Below, piece after piece: positions 49,500 through 60,699 of a stretch of DNA of 64,000 nt. The translations under genes were made by a program, and so were the position numbers. The notes under the pieces are model-generated. The model was not told the origin of the DNA. It did no database searches and worked only from the letters and a program-made list of their open reading frames with translations. Source of the DNA: Ptychodera flava (Eukaryota > Hemichordata > Enteropneusta > Ptychoderidae); assembly GCF_041260155.1 (NCBI RefSeq), contig NC_091930.1:3091907-3155906 (forward strand). Reading direction: 5' to 3'. Every line of letters starts with the position of its first letter. The first letter of the stretch is position 1.

Positions 49500-49659
49500 T
49501 GAATGTCTACCGTAAGTCTTGTATCAGCAGTCAAATACACAGCAAACTGAAAATAAACCAGGCAGTTAGTCATCTGGAGAGATGAAATAAATGCAAATCA
49601 AGCTTCATTGATCTTGTATCGCTCCTACATAGTTAGGCTCAAAACTTTTCATCCAACTA
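49065..49659 (-). mobile_element. Internally deleted mariner element
   Basis: Inverted ends GGTTGGATGAAAAGTTTTG (left) and the complement of CAAAACTTTTCATCCAAC (right), with TA at the left edge (49065-49066) and just after the right repeat. At ~590 bp it is under half of a full mariner. It keeps the 3' half of the transposase on the minus strand and has a poly-T run at 49469-49498. The outermost right bases differ from the left end. Confidence 0.8.
49150..49445 (-). pseudogene. Mariner transposase 3' remnant
   Basis: Two frames carry LFHQDNAQAHKSVIAMAKVH and CGFKLVPHPP, then SDFHLFPNKKKLLAGKHFDD and DDVISTVQKSL. A frameshift or deletion falls at the SPDLAPSD catalytic motif. The first two thirds of the protein are missing. 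Confidence 0.8.
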
Positions 49660-50149
49660 TTCTGCATTCGAAAGAGATAAATTGCATAATTTCAGGTACA
49701 TTTCAAATCAAGACTTAGTAATTTCAAGGAAACAAACAAATTGTTGTGTTAAAAGAAATTACTATGACCCTTACTTTGTAGCGTGACCGGGACATTGATA
49801 GGCCGTTCTATCCACAGTCAACATTCCCTCGGTTCAATTTATGTAACCAAGTAAACCATCGTCGTAAACCACGCGCCTCTTTACGGCAACAGCTCAGCGC
49901 TACGAAGGTCAGCGGAGCGGAAATTATTGCTCTGGCTTGCGAGAATGAAGTAAACATGAGAGACCTTTCAGTACATCAGAATGTAGTGAGTAATTTTTCT
50001 AGGCTGTTCTGTGCATCACCAGCACTCCCTCCACAGAATAACATTAGCATTTTTCACCAAGTACAGCATAACATTGCATTGTATCAGGATGGCAAGTGCC
50101 ACTCTGATGGCAACTGCCACTCTGCTAGAATTTCTCCAAAAATACAATC
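49660..50149. other. Unassigned stretch
   Basis: Short duplicated GGCAAGTGCCACTCTGATGG / GGCAACTGCCACTCTGCTAG motif at 50091-50129. Nothing else. Confidence 0.35.
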
Positions 50150-50229
50150 TTTCTAACTTTTGCCTCAAAGGACAATTGGACTGAAGTCAGCTCCGGGATC
50201 ATCCATGCTACATTTTAAAGCGTACTGAT

Positions 50230-51366
50230 GAACGGATTCTGAGATGATTTTTGACCAAAAATGCCAATTCAGAGGGCAAAAGTCCCTGAAGCTACTATAG
50301 ACATGGATACAAAAATTCAGTATTTCCTGACTGTATGAAATTATCTCACTAAGGTCATCCTAAGGACCTGTTAACCAAATGTTAAAGCTGTCTGACCAGC
50401 CGTTTTGAAAAAAGAAGCAACCCAACAGTCGACAGAGCTCTCCTGTGTTATGTAGAGAATAACTTTTTGTGACACATGTATTGATGAAGAAGGTGGATAT
50501 CTTTGATAGCTCATTTCAGGATGGCCTGACCAAAAATGGCAAATTAGCTGCAAAAATACAAAATGAAGATTTCATCATACCTAAATATATTACATTAAAA
50601 TTAAGCCTAGGAACCTGTATACCAAATATCAAAGCTATCAGATGAGTAACTTTTGAGAAACAAATATTTTGACCAAAAATGGCAAAAATTGACCCAAAAA
50701 TACAAAAATTGACGATTTCATCAAATATCAATATATCAAACTAAGACAAATCCTAGGAACCCGTATACCAAATATCAAAGGCATCGGACAAGTAGTTTTG
50801 AGAAACACATTTTTTGACCAAAAATGGCAAACATTGCACCAAAAATACAAAATTGCAGATTTCACCATATATTCAATATATCATATTTAGTTCATCTGTA
50901 GGAACCTGTATACCAAATATCAAAGCTGTCAGACGAGCGGTTTTGATGACATTAAGTTTTGACCAAAAATGACCCCAAAAATCGTTAAAAATACACATTT
51001 GCATATTTCATCACAATTTGTACAAATCCAAGTTGGGTTACCCCTAGGGACCTGTATACCAAATAACAAAACTGTCTGACCAGCGGTTATGAAGAAGAAG
51101 ATTTTTACTAAAAACGCCTTTTTTGTGCTAATTTGCATATTTTCAACAATATCAAAAAAAATTAAAAAAATAATTTCTCATAATCATATTTTTCATCTAC
51201 ACAACAAATATCAAATCAGTAAGTACTGCGGTTCTCAATATATTTGAGTGGACGGACGCCACACAAACGGACATACATACATACATACATACATACAGAC
51301 TGACGCCGGACACTCGACGGATACCCATCCCAATACTTTCTATAGACTATAGTCTATAGTAGCTAA
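50230..51366 (+). mobile_element. Tandem-repeat element ending in CATA microsatellite and palindrome
   Basis: Landmark GACCAAAA starts at 50253, 50528, 50671, 50816 and 50961 (steps of 143-145 bp for the last four). Then come degenerate units, (CATA)n at 51272-51294, a GACGCCGGACACTCGACGG block, a perfect 20-bp palindrome at 51340-51359 and CTAA at 51363-51366. Central tandem repeats, a microsatellite and a terminal hairpin followed by CTRR fit a non-autonomous Helitron/Helentron-associated element (inference). The left end was not located. Confidence 0.55.
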
Positions 51367-51379
51367 AAACTACTCCCTC

Positions 51380-51819
51380 AATTATGCTGCAAATTTTGCA
51401 ACAATTTGGACAAAATTATAGTAAGATAATCACCATGAACCTTAGATCAAATTTCAAATCTATCCTGTATGAAGTTTGTCAGAGAAGGATTTTAACAAAA
51501 AATTACAAACATTTCAAAAGTACAAATGTGCATAGTTCATCGTTTGAACAAATCTGCATAAGGTCATCCATATAGGTGCCTTAACAACTCCAAATATTAA
51601 ATGTGTTGACCAGCAACTATTAAAAAGATTTTCACCAACATTGGGTTTTTAGCGCATTCGCATATTTTTACAACATAATTTAAATAAAAAGACACCTGAC
51701 CCCATGCCATGTCGTATCTAAACAGCAAGTTTGCCAGTTCATCAATTATAAAGATATAGATATTTGAGTGGATATACATTCATGTATATGGTAAACACAC
51801 ACTCACACATACATACATA

Positions 51820-51850
<31 letters not shown>

Positions 51851-51875
51851 CATACATACATACATACATAGTTTA
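51380..51875 (+). repeat. Second, diverged copy of the tandem-repeat element
   Basis: Two degraded units (AACAAAAAATTACAAAC, GACCAGCAACTATTAAAAAG), the same ATATTTGAGTGGA lead-in, and a longer CATA tract (51800-51870). Confidence 0.6.
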
Positions 51876-53254
51876 GTCTATTCGAGAAAATTGTTTTAAA
51901 GAAATTTTCTTCTATGTCTATTCCGATGCTAAGTGTTTGATAGTTGTGTTGTTCCTGTCTTGTGCTATGTAGCAGAAAGTTGGGGATTCGAGTATTCCCC
52001 TCATTCTCAGTTCCCAAAAGCTTGTAGGAAATGTATGTTGAAAAAGCTAGATGATGCAGGCAAAGTAATGTTCAATGTTTACAAACATAAAACAAATCCA
52101 TGTGAGATATAGTTTTGCCTATCTTTGGTTATATCTAAAGGTGGGTATTTCTGAGTTATGTTTATCTTTAATTTCTCACAGTTGAAAGGTTGCTACAGAC
52201 AAGAATGGCACACTGTAGTCAACAAAAATCACCTAGATTATTTCACTCAAAATTTCAGTTTCAACTTGAAACATAAAGATAGTTACTATGTATTCAACCA
52301 AATAAATTTAAAATTGCTCTTTTAAAAGTTTGACGACTGAATTAGTCATGAAATTGAAGAAGGTAGACAAATAACAGAGATGTTCAAAATAGGTATGGTC
52401 CTTTCTGTGAAAAACAGAGTAGATTAGTCGTTGATGAGGAAATTCACTTCTTCCCATTTTATCTGACAAACACATCACTTAAAAAAAATGTACTGCCTCG
52501 CTATATGAATGAATATCCAAATCTAGATAAAGTTATGTCATAACTTTTAGACAGATATCCCTGGTATACTGACAAAACTCTCTCATTTCATTTATAAAGC
52601 CATGTTGTTGGGAAAAGAACAATAGAAAGTATTGTATCTTGGTGCTTTTTCATCATGTTTGATCTTTAGGTCATGTGCCCAAATATATTTGCTTCATTTA
52701 GGGAGTAATCATTAATTTTTGCCTGGGTGTTAGATTGATAACTTGAGAAACTCTGTGATTTTGAGTAGCCCCTTCCCCACCCCTCAACCTATGACGTACT
52801 TGAATACCTCCCTCCCTATCAGAAATTTTGACTGACATACAATAGACAATCAAACTTGACTTTCAAATAGTAGATACTTTGTTTCATATGTTATACAAAA
52901 CAATTTACATAGGACTACAGGAGAAACTTGAGCTTGAATTTGAACAATTTGAATTTTTTGTTTATTCCAGTCTTAACTTTTACAACAACTAACTAACACT
53001 AGAGAAAGTAATCCTCCATATTTGCTTTTTACATTTGAGGGTTATGAGAGTTTGGTGAGAAAAGATGCTAGGACGGAAAATACTTTTTTACAAAATGGAT
53101 GGCTGATCAATACAAAAGAGATGTGATATTTTGAAGTCTCTGTGATGATGTTATGCTTTTAAACAGTTCTGTTAACCCCTCAAGGACAGGGATGATGGTT
53201 GCATGGAAAGTCCCTGAATCAGAGGTCAAAGGTCAGCAGTATGGTACAGGATAG
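51876..53254. other. 3' flank of RSPH1
   Basis: No gene recognised. Complement of AATAAA at 52961-52966, 289 bp beyond the RSPH1 stop, is a candidate poly(A) signal. Confidence 0.35.
52961..52966 (-). terminator. Candidate poly(A) signal for RSPH1
   Basis: TTTATT on the plus strand, AATAAA on the gene strand, about 290 bp after the stop codon. Distance is reasonable; no other evidence. Confidence 0.3.
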
Positions 53255-53412
53255 TTAATCTCCCTCCTCTGCTGCATCATCACCGGCATCTTCCGCTGCC
53301 GGTGCTTCATCCGCTGCTTCCGGTGCATCTTCCGCTTCATTTCCTTCTTGTTCTGTTGCTGCCGGTACTTCTGCATCCTCAGTGGGTTCACCTTCAGCTG
53401 GCTGTTCTGCTT
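53255..53412 (-). CDS. RSPH1: RSPH1 last coding exon
   Basis: 158 nt, ending in TAA (53255-53257). Encodes an acidic Ala/Pro/Glu tail with repeats of the type [18 protein letters not shown]. Internally repetitive DNA (CCGGAAGCAGCGG, CCGGCAGCGG), so length may vary between individuals. Confidence 0.9.
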
Positions 53413-56400
53413 CTGAAGGGACGATAGACAAATCATGATGGATACATGTACATGTGTATAAAGCAACTGTATTCGATCTTGGGTTGAATACTGGTCATGA
53501 CTGCACACAGCACAATTAGACATTCTGAGAGTTCACACAAATGGCTAAGAATCACATTTAATAAATACAACGCATTGTATGGCCTGTTATGATGATACAG
53601 CAAATACAAAATACTGACTGCAGTCAGCATACTACGTCATTGTTTCTATGCTATCTGTGGGATACAAAAGATCTTAGTTCATCACAGATGAACAGTTGAT
53701 CTACTGGTTCAAGGGATGTATAAAAAATTGTAGCCATATACACTCACCTCCATCTGCAACCGCTGTTTCACTCTCCTTGGCATCACCTTCTCCTTCCTGT
53801 GCCGTTTCCTCACCCGGCACACTCAGCGTGATCGCCGTCACTTTGCCGGCTTTCCATTTGGGAATGGTTACTGTCACTGGTTCTTCCTCCTCAGTCTCTC
53901 CTCCTTGTTGCTATTGAGAAAAAAAATCAAGAAGAAGGTCATTCTTCAGTTTGAAACAACACTTTCCTATTTATTCTCAGCTTTAAGAATGAACTGCAAT
54001 TGACCTGTATTCATGCATGCTTACTGAAGTTGTGTCACACATGCATCAAAACCATGCTTTCTGTGCATTTCTGACAGCAGTACCTGCAATCAAAGATTAA
54101 TTTTCCTCAATATTTTCTCTCTTTGTTCCTTGGCATTTTAACATAGTCGCTGCTTAGTGTGAGTTCACAGCTCAGGCTCACCCAAAAAGTGGATCTCTTT
54201 GATGCAAGAAAATTCAACATATCATATGTAGTGATATAAGGCTGACTGAGAGAAAGTTTCAGACATCTGACACCGACTCAATGAATCAGAGAGCACACAG
54301 CTTTTTATCAAACGATCACAGGTACAGGTAGTCTTAAATCTCAGGTCCCATGTACCATATAATCCATTTGAAACGTGGGGCACTCCTGCCAGCATCATGG
54401 TCTGTAGCAGAGGATATTCCAATTCGAAAACCTTCCTACAAACTACTTACTTTCAGCTGTTTGTTTTCAATGAAATCTCACCAACTTGGACAAAATGTGA
54501 AAATTTTATTCACAGAAAAAATAGTTGAGTGATATTTTGAAACTCCAACAGTTTGTGTTTCACATCTACCAATGATGATTAAAAGATGAAGACTTGTTAA
54601 ATAATATGCTGGAGTGGACCACACTGGCATGCATCAAATGCAAGCTTTTTACCAGAGTGACGTGCCATAGATCAGGGGAAAAAGTAAGTTTTTACACTGA
54701 AACCTTTGCTACTACCTTTGCACTGGTGTTTGTGACTCTGACGTGATCAGAGGAATGATTGGAAGGCGTTGTGATACTTCAAACCATGCATATGTAGGGA
54801 GCTTTTGAAACCCTACTCTCTGTCCTAACTTACAATGAAACCCTGCAGCAGCCATTCAGTTGTTGTTGTTGTTGTTGTTATTGTTGGAAAAGAATGATTA
54901 TAGTAAGTATTAACAGTATCAAAATGGAACTCGTAACTCTAACTTTCCCACAGCAGACTGACAAATTGGTAATCAAATATATATGGTCAGTATTTAAAGT
55001 CAAATTTGGGAATGATATGGATAACTCAAGCCATGGTGGTGAAGAAACTACTGGTCATTTGCATTGAAAACGATTTTTTCAAATGTGAATATTTTAATTT
55101 ATTTAAGAGGTATGTAAAAATAAGAGTTCTCATTACTAAACATGTTTTGCACAAAGACTAGGCAGAGTGACAATTCACAAACAGTTTTACATCTATGAAT
55201 CGAATTGCATATTGTTTGTTCTGTAAATGTTTTTGTTAGAACTAATATAATAAAAGTTGCTGAACTGAATTATCCAGTTATGACAAAGAGAATACTTGTT
55301 ATAAACTTGACAATTTCTGTCACCCAATTCTGAACTGATCATAAATGAGAGCAGTGTATCCTAGTCATGCTGAAATCCAGATTGAGACAATTGTCATCAG
55401 TCACTGTGTCTTACATATTCCTGTCTCTTGTGACACTGACAAAATCAGTTAATCATGTAAATTCACAACAATGAATGTTCTATTACAGTCACACATATTT
55501 TGTCCATGGTCCAATAGAAAGTGACCGCATTAATTAGAGATCAAGTTTAGAATGAAAGATAACGGTACCAATGATCACTTACAGGTAAATCCTTTTCAGT
55601 GGATAGAACAACAAATTTAAATTGGAAAGAAAAATTATGAATAGAGTAGAGAAAAGAATGAGAGAAATGGTGATTATTGACAGTTTTAAAGATGATAAGA
55701 ACAGACAATCTCAGGCAAGACAAAACGCTTGTCATATCTCTAGTGATATTAATGAATGCATAAAAAGCAATACTTCATTTTGCAAGCTACGATACTATTG
55801 ACACTGTCATACTACAGGCCAATTGCCAATGAAACTTTAATATGTATTCTTCATCAGCATGAAATTCAACACCTTGATTTCTTTCTGCACCTGATCTGCG
55901 GTAACTCACTGCACCACAGTTTAACCTATCCTCCCCAATGCTCTAGTAGACAGGTCCACAATCACCACTGTTTACCATGAGTTTAGGCCAAACCATAGTG
56001 GTGAAAGGGTTGTCGTTCTACATATAATGTGAAGGAACATAATGTCATTTCTTGCCTAATGTATGCTTGGTGTGTCAGTCATTCTAAAAGTTTGAATGAC
56101 TACATAGTAAGTATGTTGCAAAGAGGAAGCAGGAAAGAAGAACTGAGCTCTGCCATACCTGTTCTACTGGAATGTATTCACCGTGTTGCTCACAGCCAAT
56201 GTCAAATACATATTTGCCGACACCTTGTGGCTGTAGAGATAAAGTACAATTGCATATTACACAGCTTGTTAACAATAAGAAAAGAAAGATTTCAAAGCTC
56301 CTGACAAGCAAATAAGCTGTACAAAATTTGACATATGAAGTAATTTTGGAGTAAAGAATGGTTTAATCCCTGAATGAAAAGACAGGTGCTACAAAGAAAA

Positions 56401-59400
56401 ATACATATGCGAACTCGCATGGAAATATAGGTTTATTTCCAAATGCGTTTGTTCGCGTGTTTGTTTGCACCACCATGGATCTGTAGAACAAGAACAATTG
56501 ATGCATGTCCTTTGAATTCTGGAGTAGAACGACTAGGTGAGTACAATTTCTACATGATTTGTACTAAAGTTATATGGAAGCTGATTAACCTTTTGACTTG
56601 AGTGCTACTTTTTCCCACCAAAATTTTAGTGCCACATTTCCCCAACTTTTATGAATTTTTGTGTATTGTTTTGATAAATTTGGACCAAGTGGACGTTACA
56701 CTTCATTGGCTTCAATTTTTTATTAAAATGTTGGCAAAAATTTGAAAAAAAATTTACAATAGTCATTTTAAAAAGGTGATGACAACTGACTTTGGCGCTC
56801 AAAGGGTTAATGTACGGTAGAGGGCAAAAAAGACGTTTGGTAATTACTACTTACATGATCTGTTGAAAAGTTTCCCTGGTATTTGTGATTAAGATGGATT
56901 ATTTCGCCGGCTCCCTCTCGCCTGCCGTTGACGTATGTGCCGACGTATTTTGTTCCGGTTTCTTTGTATGTGTAAACTCCCTGGCCATGTTTCTGATGGT
57001 TCTGCCATTCTCCTTCAAGTGTGTCACCGTTGACGTATGTGTATACTCCATAGCCATGGCGTTGGTCGTCTACCCAACTGCCTGTTGACGGCACAATTTG
57101 AACCAATTTTAGTGATTATGATATGAGACTCTCTCTCTCTCTCTGTTTATGACAATAATGTGGATTAATTCAATTGCTGAACATATTACATGTATTAATC
57201 ATGTTCAGGTCACATGGGAAAGTATTTGCTGGTGTCAGAACATAAATCAACTCCTTTCTGCGCTGTCTCCATGAATTACAGATCCACCGATTCCAACAAA
57301 GACAAAGGCTTTGATCAAAGTTTGGTGTTGTTCGCATGGAAAAATGTAGTAGATACAAATATTTCAACTCTTGCACATTAAAATTTAATGTGTTTCTGCC
57401 TTGCTATGTTATAGATGCACATTTGTGACTTGCAATGCACAGACAATATCTCAACATCAGGTAAGACTAAAGAAGATGAAGGGGCCAAAGAGTCCAATTT
57501 TAAAAATCAACTGAATCATAAGCCCCAGGCCAAGTTGCTTCGAGTTGCAGTATATAAAAGGGCCTCATCCTGGGAAAATCCCATTTATTTTTCAAAACAA
57601 ACATCAGACTCACTGTTCTCCAGGTATACCTGAAAACATATCATACAGATTGCTCTATTGTAGAGTTTTTTATAACCAAATCTAATGGTTTTTGGTCTGA
57701 CACTACCAGCTTTATGTTGCATTTGTTTATACTATATGTGCCTTATTGACTCACCTTCATATTTTGATCCATCTGGATAAATAAAAGTACCTTGACCTTG
57801 TTTTTTATTTTGTCTGTATTCACCTATGTACCTGGCTCCGTTTTTAAACCTATATACACCCTGTGAGTAAAAGAGAAGGCATCTTGTCAGGAAAAATAGA
57901 ACAACAGGTTCATCAGTAACTAAGAATTTAACCAATGATTATAAAAATACTAGAGCCAGCTGCTGATCTTATTTGATTGTTTCAAAAATCATGTAACTCA
58001 CCAACGGACCTTAACATATGGTGCTTATTAAACGATAAAAGAATTTCTTCAAACAATCTGTAGTGCTGTGGATCTTTTACGTGTGATTGTAGTGTACACA
58101 TGAATTACTTACATGTCCAGTTCTCTTTCCATGTTCATACATTCCGTCGTAAGTGTCACCGTTGGGTAACGTTGCTTTTCCTTTTCCATGCCTCTCTTCC
58201 TTCTCATTCCTTTCACCTTCATATTCCTGTACAACAACCACAAATCATCAATGGTCAATACAACCATAGAGTCAAAAGAAAGGGCAACGTCTGTGTCACA
58301 CCGAGACTTCAGCCTACTCTGTTTTCAAAGATTTTACCTTCTCATGTGAGAATTTATAGGTTTGAAATATTGACTTCTTGGGATTGCAAATGGTGAGAAC
58401 AACACTGTATAATTAAAATATAATACTATTGGTAATGTGACTATCACTTTTAAAACAATTATTGTGTGCAATCTGGAAATCATTTTTGCTTCTCTAAACT
58501 TAAAATTATCCAATAAAATATGAAGTTAAATATATACAGTGATATTGGGTTTGTTTTTTTTTTGGTTTTTTTTTTTTTTGTTTTTTTTTTGGGGGGGGAA
58601 TGCATTCACATTCTGCATAACACAAAACCCTATAAGTATCATCAACTTCATTCTTACATGAAACTTTTCCCCCAAATGCAGTGACATGAAAAACTCATTG
58701 GAAACCATGCATGGCATGCTAAGTACAAGGGGGAACAGGCAAGTCATAAATCTGTACACGGTTAAAAAAAATTCACTGACATGCATAAACAACTTAATGG
58801 TTAGGGTGGGTGTGTGAATCCTAGCTCCAACAAGCTTCAGGTTGGGGCATGGGAGTTAAAAAAATCTCAATGGTTTGGCTATGAGGGGGTCACTCCTGTT
58901 TTTTTACCTGTCGAGGTTCACGTGAATTGTGATAGCGATTTCTGCCCTGTAAAAAGTGTTGGTGATAAACAAATGCAACACGGTTTGAAGTAAATCTCAG
59001 TAAATACCCAGGGCTAAGTGAAGTAACGAATAATTTGTGCATTAGACCATGCATCAAATCCAATCCAACCCACTGTGATTATGATAATCTGATGAAAGCT
59101 TAAGTTACCATGGGGTGTTGTGGTACTTCCCAGCAACAGGCTTTCAATAAAAAAATACACTCGACATCGAAAATATTTTACACGAGTACTTTGCGACAGA
59201 GAAATACCTACATTATCCCGAAGTGATCCGTAGTATTGATCGCTTTGTAATCAAGATTTATCGTACAGAGATATAGGCACTCGAGTTGAAGTACTGAACA
59301 ACACTGCAACGTATTTCACGCTTTGGTATGGTATCTCAGGCAGAAACGTCTTATGTGACTTTGACCGTTTCTCACATTTTATTTCAACGTTAAAAATTCG

Positions 59401-59676
59401 AATTTATGCCAGCTTATCAAAAACCCTCACTTAGTACTTTCCTGCATTTCTCAACGTCAAAATTCAAAAACAACAGCATTTTTAATACCGGTGGTGACTA
59501 TGTAATGTGAGCTCGCCAACCAACCAACAGAAGTGCAGACATCGAACTTTCGAATGTATGTTATGATTACGATATGTATACGTTTTCTTTGCAAAATAAT
59601 GAGATTTGTCCGGAATACTTACACCTAGGTATGGCCCCTGGTCTTCTTCATCGTATTCTGAGCCAAGATCGGACAT
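53255..59676 (-). CDS. RSPH1: Radial spoke head 1 homolog (MORN-repeat ciliary protein)
   Basis: Complete gene. Coding exons in order: 59623-59676, (58908-58946), 58113-58226, 57755-57860, 56855-57081, 56159-56230, 53748-53910 and 53255-53412. Splice sites and phases agree throughout. The protein is 297 residues, or 310 with the bracketed 39-nt exon; human RSPH1 is 309. It starts MSDLGSE as in vertebrates. Residues ~19-165 carry five to six MORN repeats ([62 protein letters not shown]), followed by [15 protein letters not shown] and the conserved PKWKAGKVT. The C-terminal third is acidic, Ala/Pro/Glu-rich and family-typical. RSPH1 is a radial-spoke head component needed for motile 9+2 cilia and sperm flagella. 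The 5' neighbour is the divergent TMEM145-like gene. Confidence 0.96.
53748..53910 (-). CDS. RSPH1: RSPH1 exon, PKWKAG segment
   Basis: 163 nt, phase 0 to 1. Glu-rich start, then [18 protein letters not shown] as in other RSPH1 proteins, then an acidic tail. Acceptor TTTTTTCTCAATAG, donor GTGAGT. Confidence 0.92.
54845..54885. repeat. Short (GTT)n in RSPH1 intron
   Basis: GTTGTTGTTGTTGTTGTTATT at 54861-54881. The 53911-56158 intron is otherwise free of recognisable elements. Confidence 0.8.
56159..56230 (-). CDS. RSPH1: RSPH1 exon, conserved GCEQHGEY motif
   Basis: 72 nt, phase 0-0. Encodes [19 protein letters not shown] and IPVEQ. Acceptor TTATCTCTACAG, donor GTATGG. Confidence 0.93.
56585..56810. 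mobile_element. TTAA foldback MITE in an RSPH1 intron
   Basis: 226 bp bounded by TTAA (56585-56588 and 56807-56810), with ends CC-TTTGA and complement of GCGCTCAAAGGG. Related to the copy at 63078-63318. TTAA followed by CCC is typical of piggyBac-type ends (inference). Confidence 0.7.
56855..57081 (-). CDS. RSPH1: RSPH1 exon, central MORN repeats
   Basis: 227 nt, phase 1 to 0. Largest exon, with three MORN-type units ending in [13 protein letters not shown]. Acceptor CCGTCAACAG, donor GTAAGT. Confidence 0.95.
57755..57860 (-). CDS. RSPH1: RSPH1 exon, MORN repeats
   Basis: 106 nt, phase 0 to 1. Encodes [17 protein letters not shown] and [15 protein letters not shown]. Donor GTGAGT. Confidence 0.95.
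58113..58226 (-). CDS. RSPH1: RSPH1 exon, first MORN repeats
   Basis: 114 nt, phase 0-0. Encodes [18 protein letters not shown] and [19 protein letters not shown]; the vertebrate protein has the same block. Donor GTAAGT. Confidence 0.95.
58551..58599. repeat. Poly-T/G homopolymer tract in RSPH1 intron
   Basis: Long T runs broken by GG, ending in eight or nine G. Length in the assembly is uncertain. Confidence 0.85.
58908..58946 (-). CDS. RSPH1: RSPH1 possible 39-nt cassette exon
   Basis: Acceptor CACTTTTTACAG, donor CAG|GTAAAA, phase 0 on both sides, reading [13 protein letters not shown]. Skipping it joins PYLG to EYEGERN, which matches the vertebrate protein better, so it is either an optional insert or not an exon. 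Confidence 0.4.
59623..59676 (-). CDS. RSPH1: RSPH1 exon 1
   Basis: ATG at 59674-59676 with CAAA before it; encodes [18 protein letters not shown]; donor GTAAGT. Phase 0. An upstream in-frame GTG is not used as a start. Confidence 0.92.
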
Positions 59677-60585
59677 TTTGTCTGATGTTAACACGAAGTT
59701 TCACTGAAATTCGAGAGAGATGAACGAACACTGCTTCGCAATATGGCAGTTGTCAATGAAGCAAACAACTGCTTACCCCGGTGGTTGCTAGGGGCCTATG
59801 GAAACAAAGCATGGGGGTGTCCGTACGAGTCAGGTACGGCAAGTATACGACTTAAATATGAAAAGGTGCAATCACAATGTACTCATGAACAGTGAAATTT
59901 CAAGTAAATAAATTTTATAGATCAAACGAATAATCGAAACGCGATTACACCGAAAATTATTTTTGAGAAAGTGGAGGAGTCATTACAAACGAGAATCGAT
60001 GACCCTATTTAGAATGGTTGAGTTCGAAATTTGTAGTCTCGTCAGTTCTCGTATAAAACGTGATTACGTTCCTGACAGTTCTGGCTCATACTGTCGCTCG
60101 GAACTCCGAGTATATTGGTCCTGTTCCCTATATGTGATCTATGAAATGTTGTATACACAGTTCGATATCTGTTCAACGTCCCCAATAAACCAAGGCACTA
60201 AATTTTGTGATAATAAACGTAAACCCAGTGTCCGCGCCGCAACTTACAACCTTTGAACCCTGACCTTTACTGACCTATATTGAAAGACTGCTGTTCTCGT
60301 GCGTATTCTTCTGCTGATACTTTCATCACGCTTGATTTTCTCGTAAGTCCTTCTGTCACATACGATTTAGTAGATGTTTCTACAGAAGCCGATTTTGCTT
60401 GCTCGATGTGATAATCACTGTTTTGCAAGACGATTGATAGTGGTCGAAGAACATTGGTCGAGGTTGAAGTGTTCCAACGTTCGCCTGACAACACAATGTA
60501 TGGGGCGAGTTCATCATGCACGCTGAAAGATCACTTAAAATGCCAAGTCCATCTGCTACCTGATCATTAGCGTGTGGGAAATCAA
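59677..60585. promoter_or_regulatory. Shared promoter region, RSPH1 and TMEM145-like gene
   Basis: 909 bp between the two start codons, which point away from each other. On the RSPH1 strand, CCCCTAGCAAC (complement of 59784-59794) holds a good right half-site of an RFX X-box (RGYAAC) with a poor left half. X-boxes are usual upstream of motile-cilium genes. A minus-strand 84-codon frame (60267-60521) lies here without other support. Confidence 0.4.
60267..60521 (-). CDS. Unidentified 84-codon open frame between the divergent genes
   Basis: Starts at an ATG; product includes MHDELAPYIVLSGERW and EGLTRKSSVMKVSAEEYA. No known motif. It would overlap 5' untranslated sequence of the plus-strand gene on the other strand. 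Chance is the default reading. Confidence 0.15.
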   Translation of the reverse strand: MHDELAPYIVLSGERWNTSTSTNVLRPLSIVLQNSDYHIEQAKSASVETSTKSYVTEGLTRKSSVMKVSAEEYAREQQSFNIGQ

Positions 60586-60699
60586 ATGAAACCGACGTGC
60601 CCTGCACCTATCGGCTTGCTGGCCTGTATACTGGTGCAAGTTTTGCTGATGGCGACGGGGGATGCCAAGATCATACGGGGTCATTTGACTACAGCATCT
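60586..60699 (+). CDS. TMEM145-like exon 1 (signal peptide)
   Basis: ATG at 60586 after TCAA. 38 codons: MKPTCPAPIGLLACILVQVL and following, ending TTAS; donor GTAAGT. Confidence 0.85.

Noticed and set aside
53233..53523. 96-codon basic Gln/Lys/Arg-rich minus-strand frame
   Set aside because: Shifted frame over the last RSPH1 exon; the RSPH1 frame fits by homology and phase.
56885..57088. 67-codon plus-strand frame
   Set aside because: Antisense shadow of the central RSPH1 MORN exon.
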